A stretch of 64,000 nucleotides of DNA from Aquilaria yunnanensis (Eukaryota > Streptophyta > Magnoliopsida > Malvales > Thymelaeaceae), in assembly GCA_039654915.1 (NCBI GenBank), contig CM077599.1:20769501-20833500 (forward strand), in the 5' to 3' direction. The notes under the pieces are model-generated. The model ran no database searches and was not told the origin of the DNA. It saw only the letters and a list, made by a program, of their open reading frames with translations. Below are positions 1-11,567 of the stretch, in pieces. The position numbers and the translations under genes are program-made. Position 1 is the stretch's first letter, and each line of letters starts with the position of its first letter.

Positions 1-175
1 TTGTACCTCTCAATTGAACAATCAGAATTAGCCTCAATTTTAAGAACTCACTTGTTCCCAATTGTCTGACGGCCAAGAGAAAGGTCAATCAAGTTCCAGA
101 CCTTATTTTTTTTTGCATGAAAACCATCTCTTCTTGCATGGCAGCCATCCACTTATCCTTATCTATACATTCAAG
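1..175 (-). pseudogene. copia reverse transcriptase, N-terminal start, partial
   Basis: The minus strand at about 100-175 reads WMAAMQEEM and then, after frame breaks, LIDLPLGRQTIGNKWV. This matches the opening of the copia reverse-transcriptase domain (RVT_2), usually W..AM.EE..L followed by LP.G...IG.KWV.KIK. The remainder of the domain with the catalytic YVDD lies outside the window. Frameshifts show it is not functional. The 175-560 stretch between this and the integrase tail translates only to stop-ridden sequence. Confidence 0.75.
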
Positions 176-559
176 AGCATCTTGCACATTACTTGGTTCA
201 TTTACCATAGATGAAACCAAGTCATAGATGAAATCAAGTTAGCCTTATTCTCATTTAGAATCCATCATTGATCCCAATACTTAGGTGGTCTAAATTGTCT
301 ACTTAAATGTTTCAAGTTAGGCTGATGAGGAGGCACAACATCATCATGCACCCCTATTTCATTTTATGGTGCATTATTATGTAGCTCTTATAAAGCCTAT
401 TCTCATGGCTCAAGATAAGGTACCTCTTGTTCCATTCCTTCCTCTTGATGTTAATCTTCTCTTGATGTTGATCTTCCTCATAATCAACATATGTTTGATC
501 TTCATGGTGATCAAACATATGAGGTGACGATAATGGAATTGCCATGAGAGGAACACTAC

Positions 560-1490
560 CCCTAAGATGTATGGCATCTAGTGTTCCTAGGGGCCTCTCC
601 TAAAAAGTTCATATTATTACCTTTATTAACTTTTGGATACTCATCTTTCACAAAGTTGGCATCCTTTGACTCAAAGACATTATCATCTTTATGAGTTATA
701 TCTAAAAATATGTAACCTTTCAAGTGTTCTGAGTAGCCAAGAAAAACATATTTCCTTCCTTTAGGTCCTAATTTTTCTACTAGATGATTTGCAATGTGAA
801 CATATGCAGCACATCCCCTAAGAGCATAAATGACTTAGATTAGGTAATCTCTTGGTCCATAACTCATAAGGTATGGTACCAACAAACTTAGAAGGCATTC
901 TATTAAGGATATATGCTGCACAAAACAAGGCATCACCCAAAAAAATGATGTCCATGTTGGCCCTAGCCATCATGGAACATACCGTATCCATGACTCTTAT
1001 TCCTCTTTGCAGCAACTCCATTTTGTTGGGGTGTCCTTCAAAGGATAAGTTGTCTTGCAATACCTTTCTTATCATAGAAGGCCTTGAATTCATTTAACAA
1101 GTACTCACCTCTACGATCAGTCCTTAAAGACTTGATTGTCTTACCTAATTGATTCTCTACTAAGTTCATATAAGTTTCAAACCATCTAAGTGTTTCGTGC
1201 TTATGCATTAGTAAGAATACATTGGCATAATGAGTACAGTCATCAATGAAGTTAATAAAGTATCTAACCCCAAGTCTAAATGATACTCTCATTGGGCCAC
1301 AAAGGACAGAGTAGATCAATTGTAAAGGATCACTACACTTAGTTGTCTTGCCAAAAGGCTTTCTTGCAACCTTTCCCATAAGACATGATTGGCAACTTAG
1401 TAAGGAAACATTAAACAAAGACTCATTTAAGCCATTCATGGCTACCTTATTCATTTTTTCTTGTCCAATGTGTCCTAACCTATCATGCTA
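560..1490 (-). pseudogene. copia integrase, degraded
   Basis: The minus strand from about 1490 reads HDRLGHIG and then CQSC, the HHCC zinc-binding motif of retroviral-type integrases. The rve core follows: FINFIDDCTHYANVF, then SLRTDRRGEYL. The C-terminal side reads AAYILNRMPSK and PYELWTKRLPN, typical of copia integrases. The first catalytic Asp, normally in a DVCGPM-like motif, is replaced (VLCGPM), and the catalytic Glu after NGVA is also lost (NGVAAKRN). A frameshift near 1040-1090 splits the frame. The integrase is inactive. Confidence 0.9.
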
Positions 1491-1816
1491 AGTCATTGGA
1501 CTTATGGCATTAGCAATGTGGCAACTATCATTGGCAACATTCATATTTAACTGAAACAAGTCATTATGGACTGAACAAGAACAAATCTTACTTCTACCAT
1601 AAATAATAGTTATAAGCTCATGTGAGAAGTTCATAAAATATCCATAGTTCATAAGGGAACTAATAGAAATCAAGTTTTTAACCATGCAAGGTATATATAA
1701 TACATCAATAAGTATTAAATCCCGTGTTTCCAATGAGACCCTACAAGTGTCAACCCCCTCTACAATCAAACTTGCATTATTACCCACAGAAATAGTCATT
1801 GCTCTACTAGGCAACA
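1488..1816 (-). pseudogene. copia protease tail and pre-integrase region
   Basis: An open stretch of about 109 codons reads TISVGNNASLIVEGVDT and then VLYIPCMVKNLISISSL. This is the segment between protease and the integrase zinc finger (GAG_pre-integrs) in copia polyproteins. Its protease N-terminal half, with the active-site motif, is found 3.3 kb away near 5150, on the other side of the solo LTR. Confidence 0.85.
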
Positions 1817-4800
1817 TGTGAGAATCCTTATTTTATCAGGTAATTAATTTATTTTATTTACATAATCCTTGATAAGATTATACTTGCAAGCTAGGTTTAA
1901 GTCAAATCAATGAATCAAATTGTCCTTGGAGTTTATAGGATTAAAAATCTAAGGTAAATTGACCACAATGGCAACTAGGGGCATTTTGGTAATTTGGCAT
2001 GTCAAAGGTCAAAATGTGACCAAGAGATATATAATTAAGCTTTTAGAGGTGAAATGAACATTTTGATGAAATTCGAACTAATTTTGACCAAAGATTGGCT
2101 TTTTCTTGCCAAGGAAGCAAGGAAGGGCAAAATGGTAATTTTTAGGTCAAAGATGGTCAAAAAGGGTCTGGGAAGGTGAGAAATTTTATTTGAAAATATT
2201 TTGTGAAATTTGGTGAAGTTTGGAGTTAAATTGACCAAGTTTGAGACTTTTCTTACATTAGAAGCTAAGAAAGGGTATTTTGGTAAGTTTGGTTGGTCAA
2301 ACTCGAGTCAAACTTGGGAAACCAGATTCAAACCTATTCAAGGGTATGAAAATACATAGTTGGAAGTGGAGGAAATAAAATCTAAGAATTTAAGTGCAAA
2401 TGGAGACATATTTGAGAATTGTATAGAAGTGACTTCCTTTTAACCAAGGGTTATGAGGCCTAAAAGGTTCTTTTACCCCAAGCACCTCTTGGATACTTTA
2501 AGGAATGAAGAAGCCTGTTTATGGGGCAGAAAATGAGCTTAAAAAACGTTGGTGAGCTCCATTGTCCTTTAGTTAAGTAGCCTAAACCTCTACTAACCTT
2601 GTAAAAGCCTTAACCCCTTACCACTTTAACCCTTTCAGCCATTTTCCATCCTCATTTATCCCGAAACACTTCAACTCACTTCATTCTCTTCCTCTACCCA
2701 TTTAGCAAGTCCTAAACCCTAAAAAACATAGAAACTCACCAAAATAATGAAATAAAAATAAGAGAAAAAGAGCTTGTAAGTGAAAAATCAAGGAGATAGT
2801 GTGTTTGTTGTAAGGGAGGGCTTAAGAGTTTGGTTTCTTTTTGTTCCAAGAGGTGGCCACGATTTTGGGCTGTTTATTTTGAAGCAAGAAACTTTATTTT
2901 ACTAGACTTTGGTTTCCTCTTCTTTATACAACAACCTTTTTTATCATAAAAACCCTTGGTTGTAAAGGTTAAGCCTGGTAAGAGGAAGGAAAACTGTGGA
3001 GCTTCGAAAAAGAGTTTTGATTTGAGATTTTTTACCAAGGTGAGGAGGTCTTTTTGATTTGTTTATGTGCAATAAAAAATGTTGCCCCTAGGCTCAACAT
3101 GTGTTAACGGGTCAAGTAGTTATTTTACTATATAATTAAGGGACTCCAAGGAGACTAGGAAATGACTCTTGGTGCCTAAAACTTAAGCTTGGAAGATGGT
3201 GATCTATACAAGGGTAATGTATTCTAGCCCTTATCTTTTTGGGAAGCTTTGGCCATGTTTTACCTTTTTTAAAAGCTAGGACAAATGGTAGGGCAAAAAG
3301 GGCACAGGGTGACCAGTAGAGCCAAAAAGGGCTCATATGGCACTAAGGTCAAACCAAGCTCCTAGTTTTGGGCAATAGGTGGTGTCCTTGGTGCATGGGC
3401 TGTAAAATGGTGTATGGATTAAGCATTGGGTATTTGGTAGATAAGTGTGGAGGTTTGGCAAGCACAAGAAAGGTGCCTCAGTTTGGGTGTATAGGTGTTG
3501 TGATCGAGCTTAAGAGCTCGGTATGTGGTTGTGTATGTGTGGCATGGGCTCCTCGGTGCATGAATGTTTTGGGGTACCTAGAAGCATGGTGAGTTCGGTG
3601 TGACAAGATGCACATGCATGTGCCCAGGGGGGGTCACGCAATCATGTGTGCCAAAGGGGCTCCCAATGGCACACCTAGGGGTGCATGTGTGCATACGCCT
3701 ACGGGCTCGTATTTGTGCACACCTAGGAGGTTGTATGGGTATGCCCTAGGGGCTTGGTTTCCATGTGGGCCTTTTGTTATGCTTTCGGCATGACCCATGT
3801 GGGGGAGCCCACGGTAAAAACCTTATGGCCCAAATGACACTCAAGCCTACTAAATGACATGGGCCACAAATAAGCACACACATCGGCCCAATGAGGCATA
3901 AGTCCCAAGATGGGGCAAAATACATCCAAGGGCACTAGGACACACATCAAATTAGGTTAAACCCTGCTGCATACAATAAAGGAGTTTTGAGCTAGTGAAA
4001 GCTGGCAAGCTCAAGAGCAAATGCAAAGATGCATGCTCAAGGGTAAAAATGGACCAATGGATATTTTTTTTGTTTGTTTTTTGTTTGTTTACTTGCTTGT
4101 ATGAGAAGTATGAGGAGTCATGCACCCAAAAGAGCATGATATGATGATCATTATATAATACTCCACGCCATATGAGCTAGTGGCACGTTCATATAGTTTA
4201 TGGGTAAGGTTTATGCATACATGGCAATGTGTGCATATGGTCCGTTATGTGTGATGTTGTTATGTATTGTTTGTTTTAGAATGCCTTACTAAGTATTTTA
4301 TATACTTACCCTTATTGTTAATGTGCAGATAACATCGCCCAGGAGACAAATAATCCATAGTGATTATTTGATACTTGTTTGTTAGTTTCTTATAGCTACC
4401 TTTTGTATACACTACATGTTCATTTTTCATATGTTGCATGCACTTATAGTCAGAGTCTAACTCCAAACTTATTTGCCTTATCCAGCAGGGTAATCAAGCA
4501 GGGACTTCTTGAGTCACTCCTCGCTTAGGTTTTTCTTTCCCAGGCAAAGGTGGGCCTACTGACTATTTGGGTCATGACTATTTTGTAGCTTGGTGGTAAT
4601 AATTAGTATGAGGTCTACTGGTATTGGCTTTGACTTAGCATAACCATGACATGTATTATTATTAATTCGGGTTAGGCTTATCAACCCATGACATTACTTG
4701 CTTAGGTTGATAGGCAAACACTTAGATATTGTGTGGGCGTACTATTTACTTGATATGAGTGTAGTTTTTATCCATGGTTTGGCATGATATATTATTTGTG

Positions 4801-5108
4801 CATGCATGAACATTAAAAATGTTTTTCTTATGGCCGCACATATTTATTTCATGTTTTCTTTAAATCTCGCCAAACCACTATCTTAGTTTAATAAACTTAT
4901 GTGTTTTATTGGAACTAAGTAAATTTTTTTCTTAACTCTCAAGTAAATACTAAACGCTAGGCAAGTGGCTAGGATTTACATAATAAATCTTGGCAAAAGA
5001 TCCTAGAAATGAGGAATGATTCTAGCCTAATTGAGAGTTGGATTAGGCAATAGAATAATTTAGCCTAATTGAGAAATTAATTAGGTATTAATAGGACAGT
5101 TCCTTACA
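1817..5108 (+). mobile_element. solo LTR (3292 bp), probably Ty3/gypsy, inserted in the copia protease
   Basis: The segment begins TGTGAGAATCC, ends GTTCCTTACA, and is flanked on both sides by CAACA (1812-1816 and 5109-5113), a 5-base target duplication with TG...CA termini as expected of an LTR. The sequences outside it are the two halves of one copia protease/pre-integrase region. It has no coding domain and no primer site. Its great length and its internal AT-rich, splice-like stretch near 4290-4330 resemble long LTRs of plant gypsy (Tekay/Del-like) elements; that family call is inference. It also holds a GC-richer section at 3370-3830 with repeated CACCTAGGGG-like words. The small open frames in it look accidental. 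The + strand is inferred from those similarities. Confidence 0.75.
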
Positions 5109-5113
5109 CAACA

Positions 5114-6033
5114 TACCACATCCTTTCCTTGGCTTTCCTTGGTTATGTGGTTTGTTACTCCTAAATCAATAGTCCACTAAGAATTAGATTCAATAAGGTT
5201 AGCACATGACACAATATGTACTAAACAAGGAATCTCATCAGAAAGATGTACCTTAGCTGAGTCCTTGCACTCTTTAGAAAAGTGCCCATTGTTTCCATAA
5301 TTGAAGCACTCGTGCCTATTCTTAAATTTCTTCTTGTTTGGTCAATTCCCCTTGCTTTCCTCCTTCTTCCTCCCTTTGAACCTTTTCTTGTTCTTTTGGG
5401 AAAAAAAGAAGTCTCGGCAACATATGCCCTGGAGTGGTCCTTTATTGTCATGACTTCCGCCTCCAAAAGCAGATGTCTAGCAATATCATCAAAATTCTTA
5501 ATTTTAGTATTATGGTACAAGTTTACCTTCATCAACTGCCACTCCTCATCAGGCAGGAAACAAATTATGGCCTGCACTTACTGCTTATTTGTGAGAACAT
5601 GACCAGCCTCTTTAAGTTGAGAGATCATGCATGACATCTCACGCAAATAAGTAGCCATTGTATGGTTTGACCTTTTCATATAATTCTAAAACCTAAAAAT
5701 CATGGACCTTTGTTTCTTTAAAAAAACATCCCCAAACTTGGCTTTAGTAGTATCCCAAATTGCCTTGGCTGACTCAAGCATTAAGAAGTCCACCATAAGC
5801 TTATCTACCATCGTACTCAACAATGTAATGCGAGCCATGGTATTCTTCTTCTTATATGTCTCATAAGCATTGGGATCCTATCCATTGGCTGGTGGTTCTT
5901 CTACCTTTGTGAGCACATCAATTGCATCTTGCTCAATTAAAATAAATTGGACCTTTTTTTGCCAAATAGGGTAGTTATCTTTATCAAGCTTGAGGTCCTT
6001 ATGCAACTCGGCAATGATGTTCTTGCTCGCCAT
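5114..6033 (-). pseudogene. copia gag with zinc knuckle and start of protease, decayed
   Basis: Gag starts at 6033 with MASKNIIAELHKDLKLDKDN and continues through a UBN2/gag-like helical region (DDIARHLLLEAEVMTIKDHS near 5440-5500). Stop codons lie at about 5880, 5690 and 5580. Near 5280-5310 a zinc knuckle reads CFNYGNNGHFSKEC, with the second Cys of CCHC replaced by Tyr. Near 5130-5165 the protease active-site region reads WTIDLGVTNHITK, where DSGAT is usual; the Ser of DSG is Leu. The frame then runs into the solo LTR. Confidence 0.88.
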
Positions 6034-6958
6034 CTACACAATATACAATATGCAAGTACACTTCAACCACAACAAGACTAATTCAAGCACCAAGCAAACA
6101 TGAATCAACTAATTCATGCTATAACATAACAAAAGCATGCATTCTAACACGCAATTAGATATGCCATAACATGTTTCATTAATTCACTTAAGCATGGTTT
6201 TAATTCAATCACAAGTATGCACAAATGGGCAGACTTGAATATTCGTTAATGTCCAAGGCATTTCCCCATTAAATTTGACTCTAATTAGTGTCAAATTTAA
6301 TATTTAGATCTTAGACACATTTATGAATGTTGTGATATTTTTCTTATCATTTTTAATTGTCTCAAAACCTAAGGATATTAAGTATGTTCTTAATTGTCCA
6401 TTTTCCAATTAAACTGCATTCTCCGTAAATAAATTATTAAACTCCAATGATACGGTGTTTGAAAAACATGAAATTTTTCAGCCACGTACATAACTTGTCC
6501 AGAAAGCACATATTAAAAAAACATGAATTTTTGACATTGTTTGCTATTTTAACCAACATAACTTTTCGGAGTTAACAAAACTACCTCTCCTTGGCAGTCA
6601 CTATACTGGTTCGAACACAAAATTCCTAAACTCAAACTGAATTAATTCCAAAAATTATGAAACTATGCAGATTACCGCCTTAAAAGTTTAGAAATTTTGT
6701 GTTAAAATTCCATTTTTAGAAAACATTTACTATGTTAAAACAATTTTAACATTTAATAATTGTAACAATCAACATAAGCATTTTTTGTCTATCCAAAAAA
6801 TATTAATCTTAAAACTTAATCAAATAAGCTCTAAAAATAATAAAATTTTCCACATCAACTTAAGACATCCCAAGGAACATCATATTAAATTTTCAAAATT
6901 TTTAGAAATCATTTGCAAAATTTTTTTTATTTGATAAAAAAACATTTGCCATAACATT
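6034..6958 (-). other. copia untranslated leader
   Basis: About 925 AT-rich bases without coding potential lie between the primer-binding site and the gag start. This is long for a copia leader. No insertion boundary is obvious. Confidence 0.6.
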
Positions 6959-6971
6959 GGCTCTAATACCA
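6959..6971 (-). other. retrotransposon primer-binding site (initiator tRNA-Met type)
   Basis: The minus strand reads TGGTATTAGAGCC, one base from the usual copia primer site TGGTATCAGAGCC. It lies two bases inside the LTR end, as expected. Confidence 0.88.
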
Positions 6972-6973
6972 TT

Positions 6974-7410
6974 TGAAAGTTTCAAAAAACATATGAACAT
7001 TAAGAAAATTAAGAACATACCTTATTTTCAGAACAAGTAATGAAGAAACAGAAAAATTGATCTTCTTATAACCTTGATGCAAACCGATGCCAAATAGGAG
7101 TGAAAAGCTCCTATATTATTTACACTTGAACACACAATCATTGCTTCTTTTTTGTGATGATGAGAACAAAGGAGAATCAAAGTATATAACTAAAAGAGAG
7201 AGACACCTCTTCTCATTTCTTATTGCCGAAACAGTATATTCCTCCAAGGGATATTTCATTTCTCTGAATTAACCTGTGCAGTAAGGTGCTTGTACTCCTT
7301 TACCATATGACACACATTCATTGGTCAATGGCACAAATTATATGTATTAATGTATATCTAAGTACATTTTAAAAAATGTATTTAGCCACTCAAACTAAAT
7401 AATTCTAACA
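6974..7410 (-). repeat. 5' LTR of the copia element (437 bp)
   Basis: On the minus strand it opens TGTTAGAATTATTTAG, a common copia LTR start, and closes GAAACTTTCA immediately before the primer-binding site. It has TG...CA ends. The neighbouring bases 7411-7415 (TACTC) would be one copy of the target duplication; the other is outside the window. Confidence 0.85.
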
Positions 7411-7482
7411 TACTCTGCCTCTTAACTTCGCCACCTAGCCTTCTTGGCACCTTACAGCCATCAAACAAACAAACAAAGGCTT

Positions 7483-7830
7483 AGGGCCAATTCATTTCGT
7501 CTAAAGTCAACTAACTTTTTTTAACTTTTTCATCTTTTTTAAGTGAAACCAATTTCATTTTGAAAGTCAATGTTATATAGATGCAATAATAAATTTGAAA
7601 GTAAATTTTTAGGATGTTGTTAAATTTTTATGAATTTTTCTTTTTTAAGACTTGAAACTAGAAAAATTCATAAAAATTTAGTAAAATTATAAAAATTATA
7701 TTTTCAATTGATTATTGTAGCTACATAATATTGGATTTTAATTAAAATTAGTTTCAAATAAAAAAGATGTAAAAATAAGAAAAATTCATTTTGTAGTCAA
7801 TTGACTAAAGTTAAAACGGATTGGGTGTTT
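7483..7830. mobile_element. foldback/MITE-like element, about 350 bp
   Basis: The left end (GGGCCAATTCATTTCG...) and the reverse complement of the right end (CACCCAATCCGTTTTAAC...) match imperfectly over some 35 bases, and inner parts also pair. It has no coding capacity. The short open frame at 7801-7986 starts inside the inverted repeat and is not credible. Confidence 0.6.
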
Positions 7831-8095
7831 ATAATGCACTTTGTAACAACTAGCAAAAAGAAGAAAATTAACTCCATTTCGGCACAACTAGTGAAAATCC
7901 AATCCTGGGTTGGAGGAATTGACGGGTTTTTGTCCAAAAGCTGTAGAGCAAATATCTTGGAACAAAACCCCAGTTTCTTACTATAAAATTGTCAAATTTT
8001 ACTTTTGATAGAAACGCTTCTGCCAGATTAATGAAAAAATTGTAACAAAGTTACAAGGGTTAAGAGTTTGCTTGCCAGGGAAAAAAGATTGGGGA

Positions 8096-8819
8096 AAGAA
8101 CACATTCAGTCTTAAAACTTTGATCACTTTGTTATTTAAGTCTTAAAATTTTGTGAATTTCTGTTTGAGTTATAAAACTTTCAAAATGTATAAATGGTTT
8201 GTCCTAAACTGTTAGTCAAATGTTATGAAGTTAACTTTAGGACTAACTGTTTTACCTGTTTTGTAACTCTTAGGACTTAAATAGAAATCTGCAATGATTT
8301 AGGATTTAAATAGAAATTCTCAAAATATTTAGGACTGAAATTGGCTTTTCATCCTCCTTGAAAAATTATCTTTTAGAAAAATTTATTATAATTTTTAATT
8401 TTTTTGAGTGGTTTTTTGTTTATAATATTTTTACATTTTTAGAATTAAAAAATCTAAAAATATATTTTTTTACATGAAGAAAAATTAAAAATAGTTTTCA
8501 AATATCTCAATGAATGATTAAAATTTGTAAAGAATAAAAGACCACTTTTAGTCTTAAATCTTTTGGAACTTTTCAATCTAAGTTCTAAATCTTTTGTGAA
8601 TTTCTATTAAGTCCTAAAACTTTGTGAATTTTTATTTGATTTCTAAAACTTGCAAAATGTGTAAACAATTAATCCTAAAGTTAACCAAAAAATAAGTGAC
8701 TAACGATATATGACAAACTATTTACACATTTTCAAAATTTTAAGACTCAAATAGAAACTTGCAAAATTGTATGACTTAAATAGAAAAGTGATTAAAGTTT
8801 TAGGACCGAATATATTCTT
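8096..8819. mobile_element. double palindromic non-autonomous element, about 720 bp
   Basis: The left end and the inverted right end match over roughly 56 bases at about 80 percent. Between them the same CTTAAATAGAAATT / AATTTCTATTTAAG words recur in both orientations, as if two palindromic copies (about 8096-8345 and 8540-8819) sit in tandem. No open frame of note. Confidence 0.65.
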
Positions 8820-9025
8820 TCCTCAAAAAGATCTAATGAAACTAAAAGAAACAAATCCATGATTGAATTAATGAAATCGGGGAATAATGCAGAAGCTATA
8901 AAATCTTACTTGACTTACTTTCCTTTATATTTTGTATTCTAGTATTTTATTCCTTGAACGCACCAATCCCTTTATTAATTAAATTTTATTCCCAAAGAAG
9001 TTTAATTGAAATATTTCTCTCCCTC

Positions 9026-9047
9026 CCTCTCTCTCTCTCTCTCTCTC
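9026..9047. repeat. (CT)n microsatellite
   Basis: A run of CT dinucleotides follows CCCTCCCT. Confidence 0.9.
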
Positions 9048-9153
9048 ATCACAGACACATAATGCTCTCGAGATGCTCCCACACTCACTTCTCCTCTATA
9101 TAATCTAACTTAAATACTGTATACCATTTAGGAAAAAATTGCATTATTGTTGT

Positions 9154-9993
9154 TAGGGTATCTCCAACAGCTTCTTCAAAATCTCTATAATTTTTTTGTT
9201 TCAGCTCCAACAGCTTCCCTATTATGTAGAATTTTTTATTTATTACATAACAATTAAATATTATAGATTCAAAGTAAATTCAAATTAATGACTAGTTTAA
9301 TTATTTTATAATTAAATATTATTGAAAATGTAAAAAATTATTCCTTCTGTTTTACAAAGAATGACTCTTTTTCCTTTTTGACTAAAATTTGACTTAAATA
9401 TATTGATATTAATTTATATTATAAAAAAATTTAAAAATTATATTTATAAAATAGAGTCTTTAAGGTACCATTTTCATAAAAAAAATTATATTTCTATAAG
9501 AAATTTCAGAAGAAAAAAAATATAAATTAATTGTTGTATAATTAAATATTGTGTAAAACGTAAAAATTTACTACCTCCACTTTGCAAAGAATGACTATTT
9601 TAACTTTTTTAACTAAAGTTTAACTTAAATATATTCATATTAATTTATACTATAAGTTTTTTAAAAAAATTATATTTATAAAATATAGTCTTTAAGGTAC
9701 TATTTTTTATATAAAAATTTTATATTTCTATAATAAATTTTGAAAGAAAGAAAATTATGAATTAATTGTTATGAATAGTAAATAAGACAACTTTTATGAG
9801 ACAGAATGAGTATTATTTTTCATTTCCAAAATTTTTTTAAAGTTTCTGTAGAAATGGGGAATGTGATCTTCTTTTTCATCTCATTCTCTATTTTAGAGAA
9901 TAGAATGAGAAAACTATTAGAGTAGCAAATAGCTGTATATTCCCTAAAATGAAGAAAAACTACAAAATAAAGAAGCTATTAGAGGTGCGCTTA
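9154..9993. mobile_element. terminal-inverted-repeat element with a nested 232-base tandem repeat
   Basis: Left end TATCTCCAACAGCTTCTTC and the inverted right end (CACCTCTAATAGCTTCTTT) form imperfect terminal repeats of about 30 bases. Inside, a unit of about 210 bases is present twice, 232 bases apart (TTAAGGTAC near 9460 and again near 9692). The units carry Stowaway-like words (TCTGTTTTACAAAGAATGAC, and near 9800 the inverted form). No coding capacity. Confidence 0.6.
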
Positions 9994-11567
9994 GAGGTTT
10001 AAGTAATTTATCAGCCGTGGATATTAGTTTCTTGAACCACTAATAATAAGTCTTTTTTCTGAACTTTTTATTCTTCAAAAAAGGCTAAAAATCATTAGTA
10101 TTAAAAATGATGATTTCATCTCCACGCGAATGCTACTTTAATTTTAAAAATCATAATTTTTATAATTTCCCTTTATTAATATATTTACATAAAACTAATT
10201 TTGGTGCAGAAAAGAATACGCAAACAACTCGTAGAAATATAGTATTTATATAAGTGTGTGTTTTAAAATTAAAATATAAATATTGGTTAATGAATAAATA
10301 TAAATAAAATAATTAGTATCTTAGTTGAGTAGAAATACAAACAAAAACAGTACCCGCGGTCAATTGTAAATGAAATTACAAATTGAGTGGTTGGCTGATG
10401 GCTGTGCAAGTTTCTGAAACTTGAAAGGCCAATCACTGCATTTGACCTCACCCCATTAACTTAACTGAAGGATCTCACGTCTGAGGGGTTAACTGTATAT
10501 TTTCAGAAAATTATGGGAAATTGTAATTCGTAAAACAGCTGAAGGGGTAAATGTAATTTCCTAAATAGAAATAAAAATAAATAAAACGAGCTGAGTGAGT
10601 GGTTTGTTTTCACATGCCTCGAGGCGCACATCCTGTCGCGTGTTCCGCGTGGCACAAAGTACACTTCATGCTCGTGGCTGCGCCAGTTCGAATCATATTA
10701 GATCAATTATTGTATCTATTTTTTTAAATGTTTTTTTATCCATAATGAGCAAAACAGAAGTTATATTGTCTTTAATTGACTCGCTTCTATAGTAATAATA
10801 TTAAGAAGCTTGATTAATTTAACGATTCGTGATCGTGACCACCCTATCTCATTCGCCGTGAATCAACAATTTATGTGGGCCTACGCTTCAGGGGCGATTC
10901 GTTAGAAACTGTCGGCTTCAACTTTTCTTAACATAATTGGATGCACGTTTTCGCTCCTTAAGGCTTAAGTTACCCGGCTTCATTCAGTCTGCTATAAAGC
11001 CGCTGGAAATAAGATGGATCAACAAGATCTGAAAAAAAAATTATAAACTAAAAAACGGAAAAGGGAACGATAAGGGAAACTGATAAATTACATGTTAGCA
11101 GAAAGAACGAGATCGGCTTTCTGCAGCTGTATATTTATAATTTATTGGAAAAATGATAGTACAAACAAGAAATATTATTAAGAGTACCTACTGCCTAATA
11201 TAGGTAGCATATATCACAACAGCAAAAACAAAAAGGAAAGGGAAAAGATATCCTTTCATATGGGAAGAAAAGAAATGTCCAAACAAAAACAAAAAAAAAA
11301 AAAAAAAAAAGAAGGAAAGAAAGAAAGAATTGCCGGGTGAACCAAAAAGCTATGGGGGTCCTAAACTCTAGTAACAGTGTAATTGGGGCACCCAGGGTGG
11401 CGATTCTGGCGAAGGCAGAGACAGCGACTAGCTTTTACTTCCTGCTGTCCAGCTCCAGTTGGTGGCCGTGTTCGTATATTTGCATACCTACTATAATCAA
11501 TCAATCACAAATTCCTCATATGCTCTCCAATCCATACGATGGCGATGGGTGAGCCACTGTACTGAGG
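9994..11567. other. intergenic sequence
   Basis: AT-rich sequence with an A-run at 11292-11310 and no open frame with domain similarity. The end nearest 11568 should contain the 3' untranslated region of the reductase gene. I saw no convincing tRNA, repeat boundary or gene. Confidence 0.6.

Larger units (their letters stand above)
1..7410 (-). mobile_element. Ty1/copia LTR retrotransposon, decayed, cut by left window edge
   Basis: Read on the minus strand, this holds the parts of a copia element in the right order: an LTR at 6974-7410, a primer-binding site, gag, an aspartic protease motif, the HHCC zinc finger and core of integrase, and the first part of reverse transcriptase. The 3' LTR lies beyond position 1. 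The order protease-integrase-reverse transcriptase is diagnostic of copia. All coding parts carry stops or frameshifts, so the copy is dead. A 3.3 kb solo LTR interrupts it at 1817-5108. Confidence 0.93.

Noticed and set aside
2035..4466. Several 60-75 codon open frames inside the solo LTR
   Set aside because: No domain, low complexity or repeat-driven composition, and they lie inside an LTR.
1831..5100. TCCTTA at both junctions as target duplication of the protease insertion
   Set aside because: CAACA with TG...CA termini explains the boundaries better and matches LTR rules.
10650..10700. tRNA-like T-loop words (AGTTCGAATC)
   Set aside because: No acceptor stem, anticodon arm or D-arm could be paired around it.
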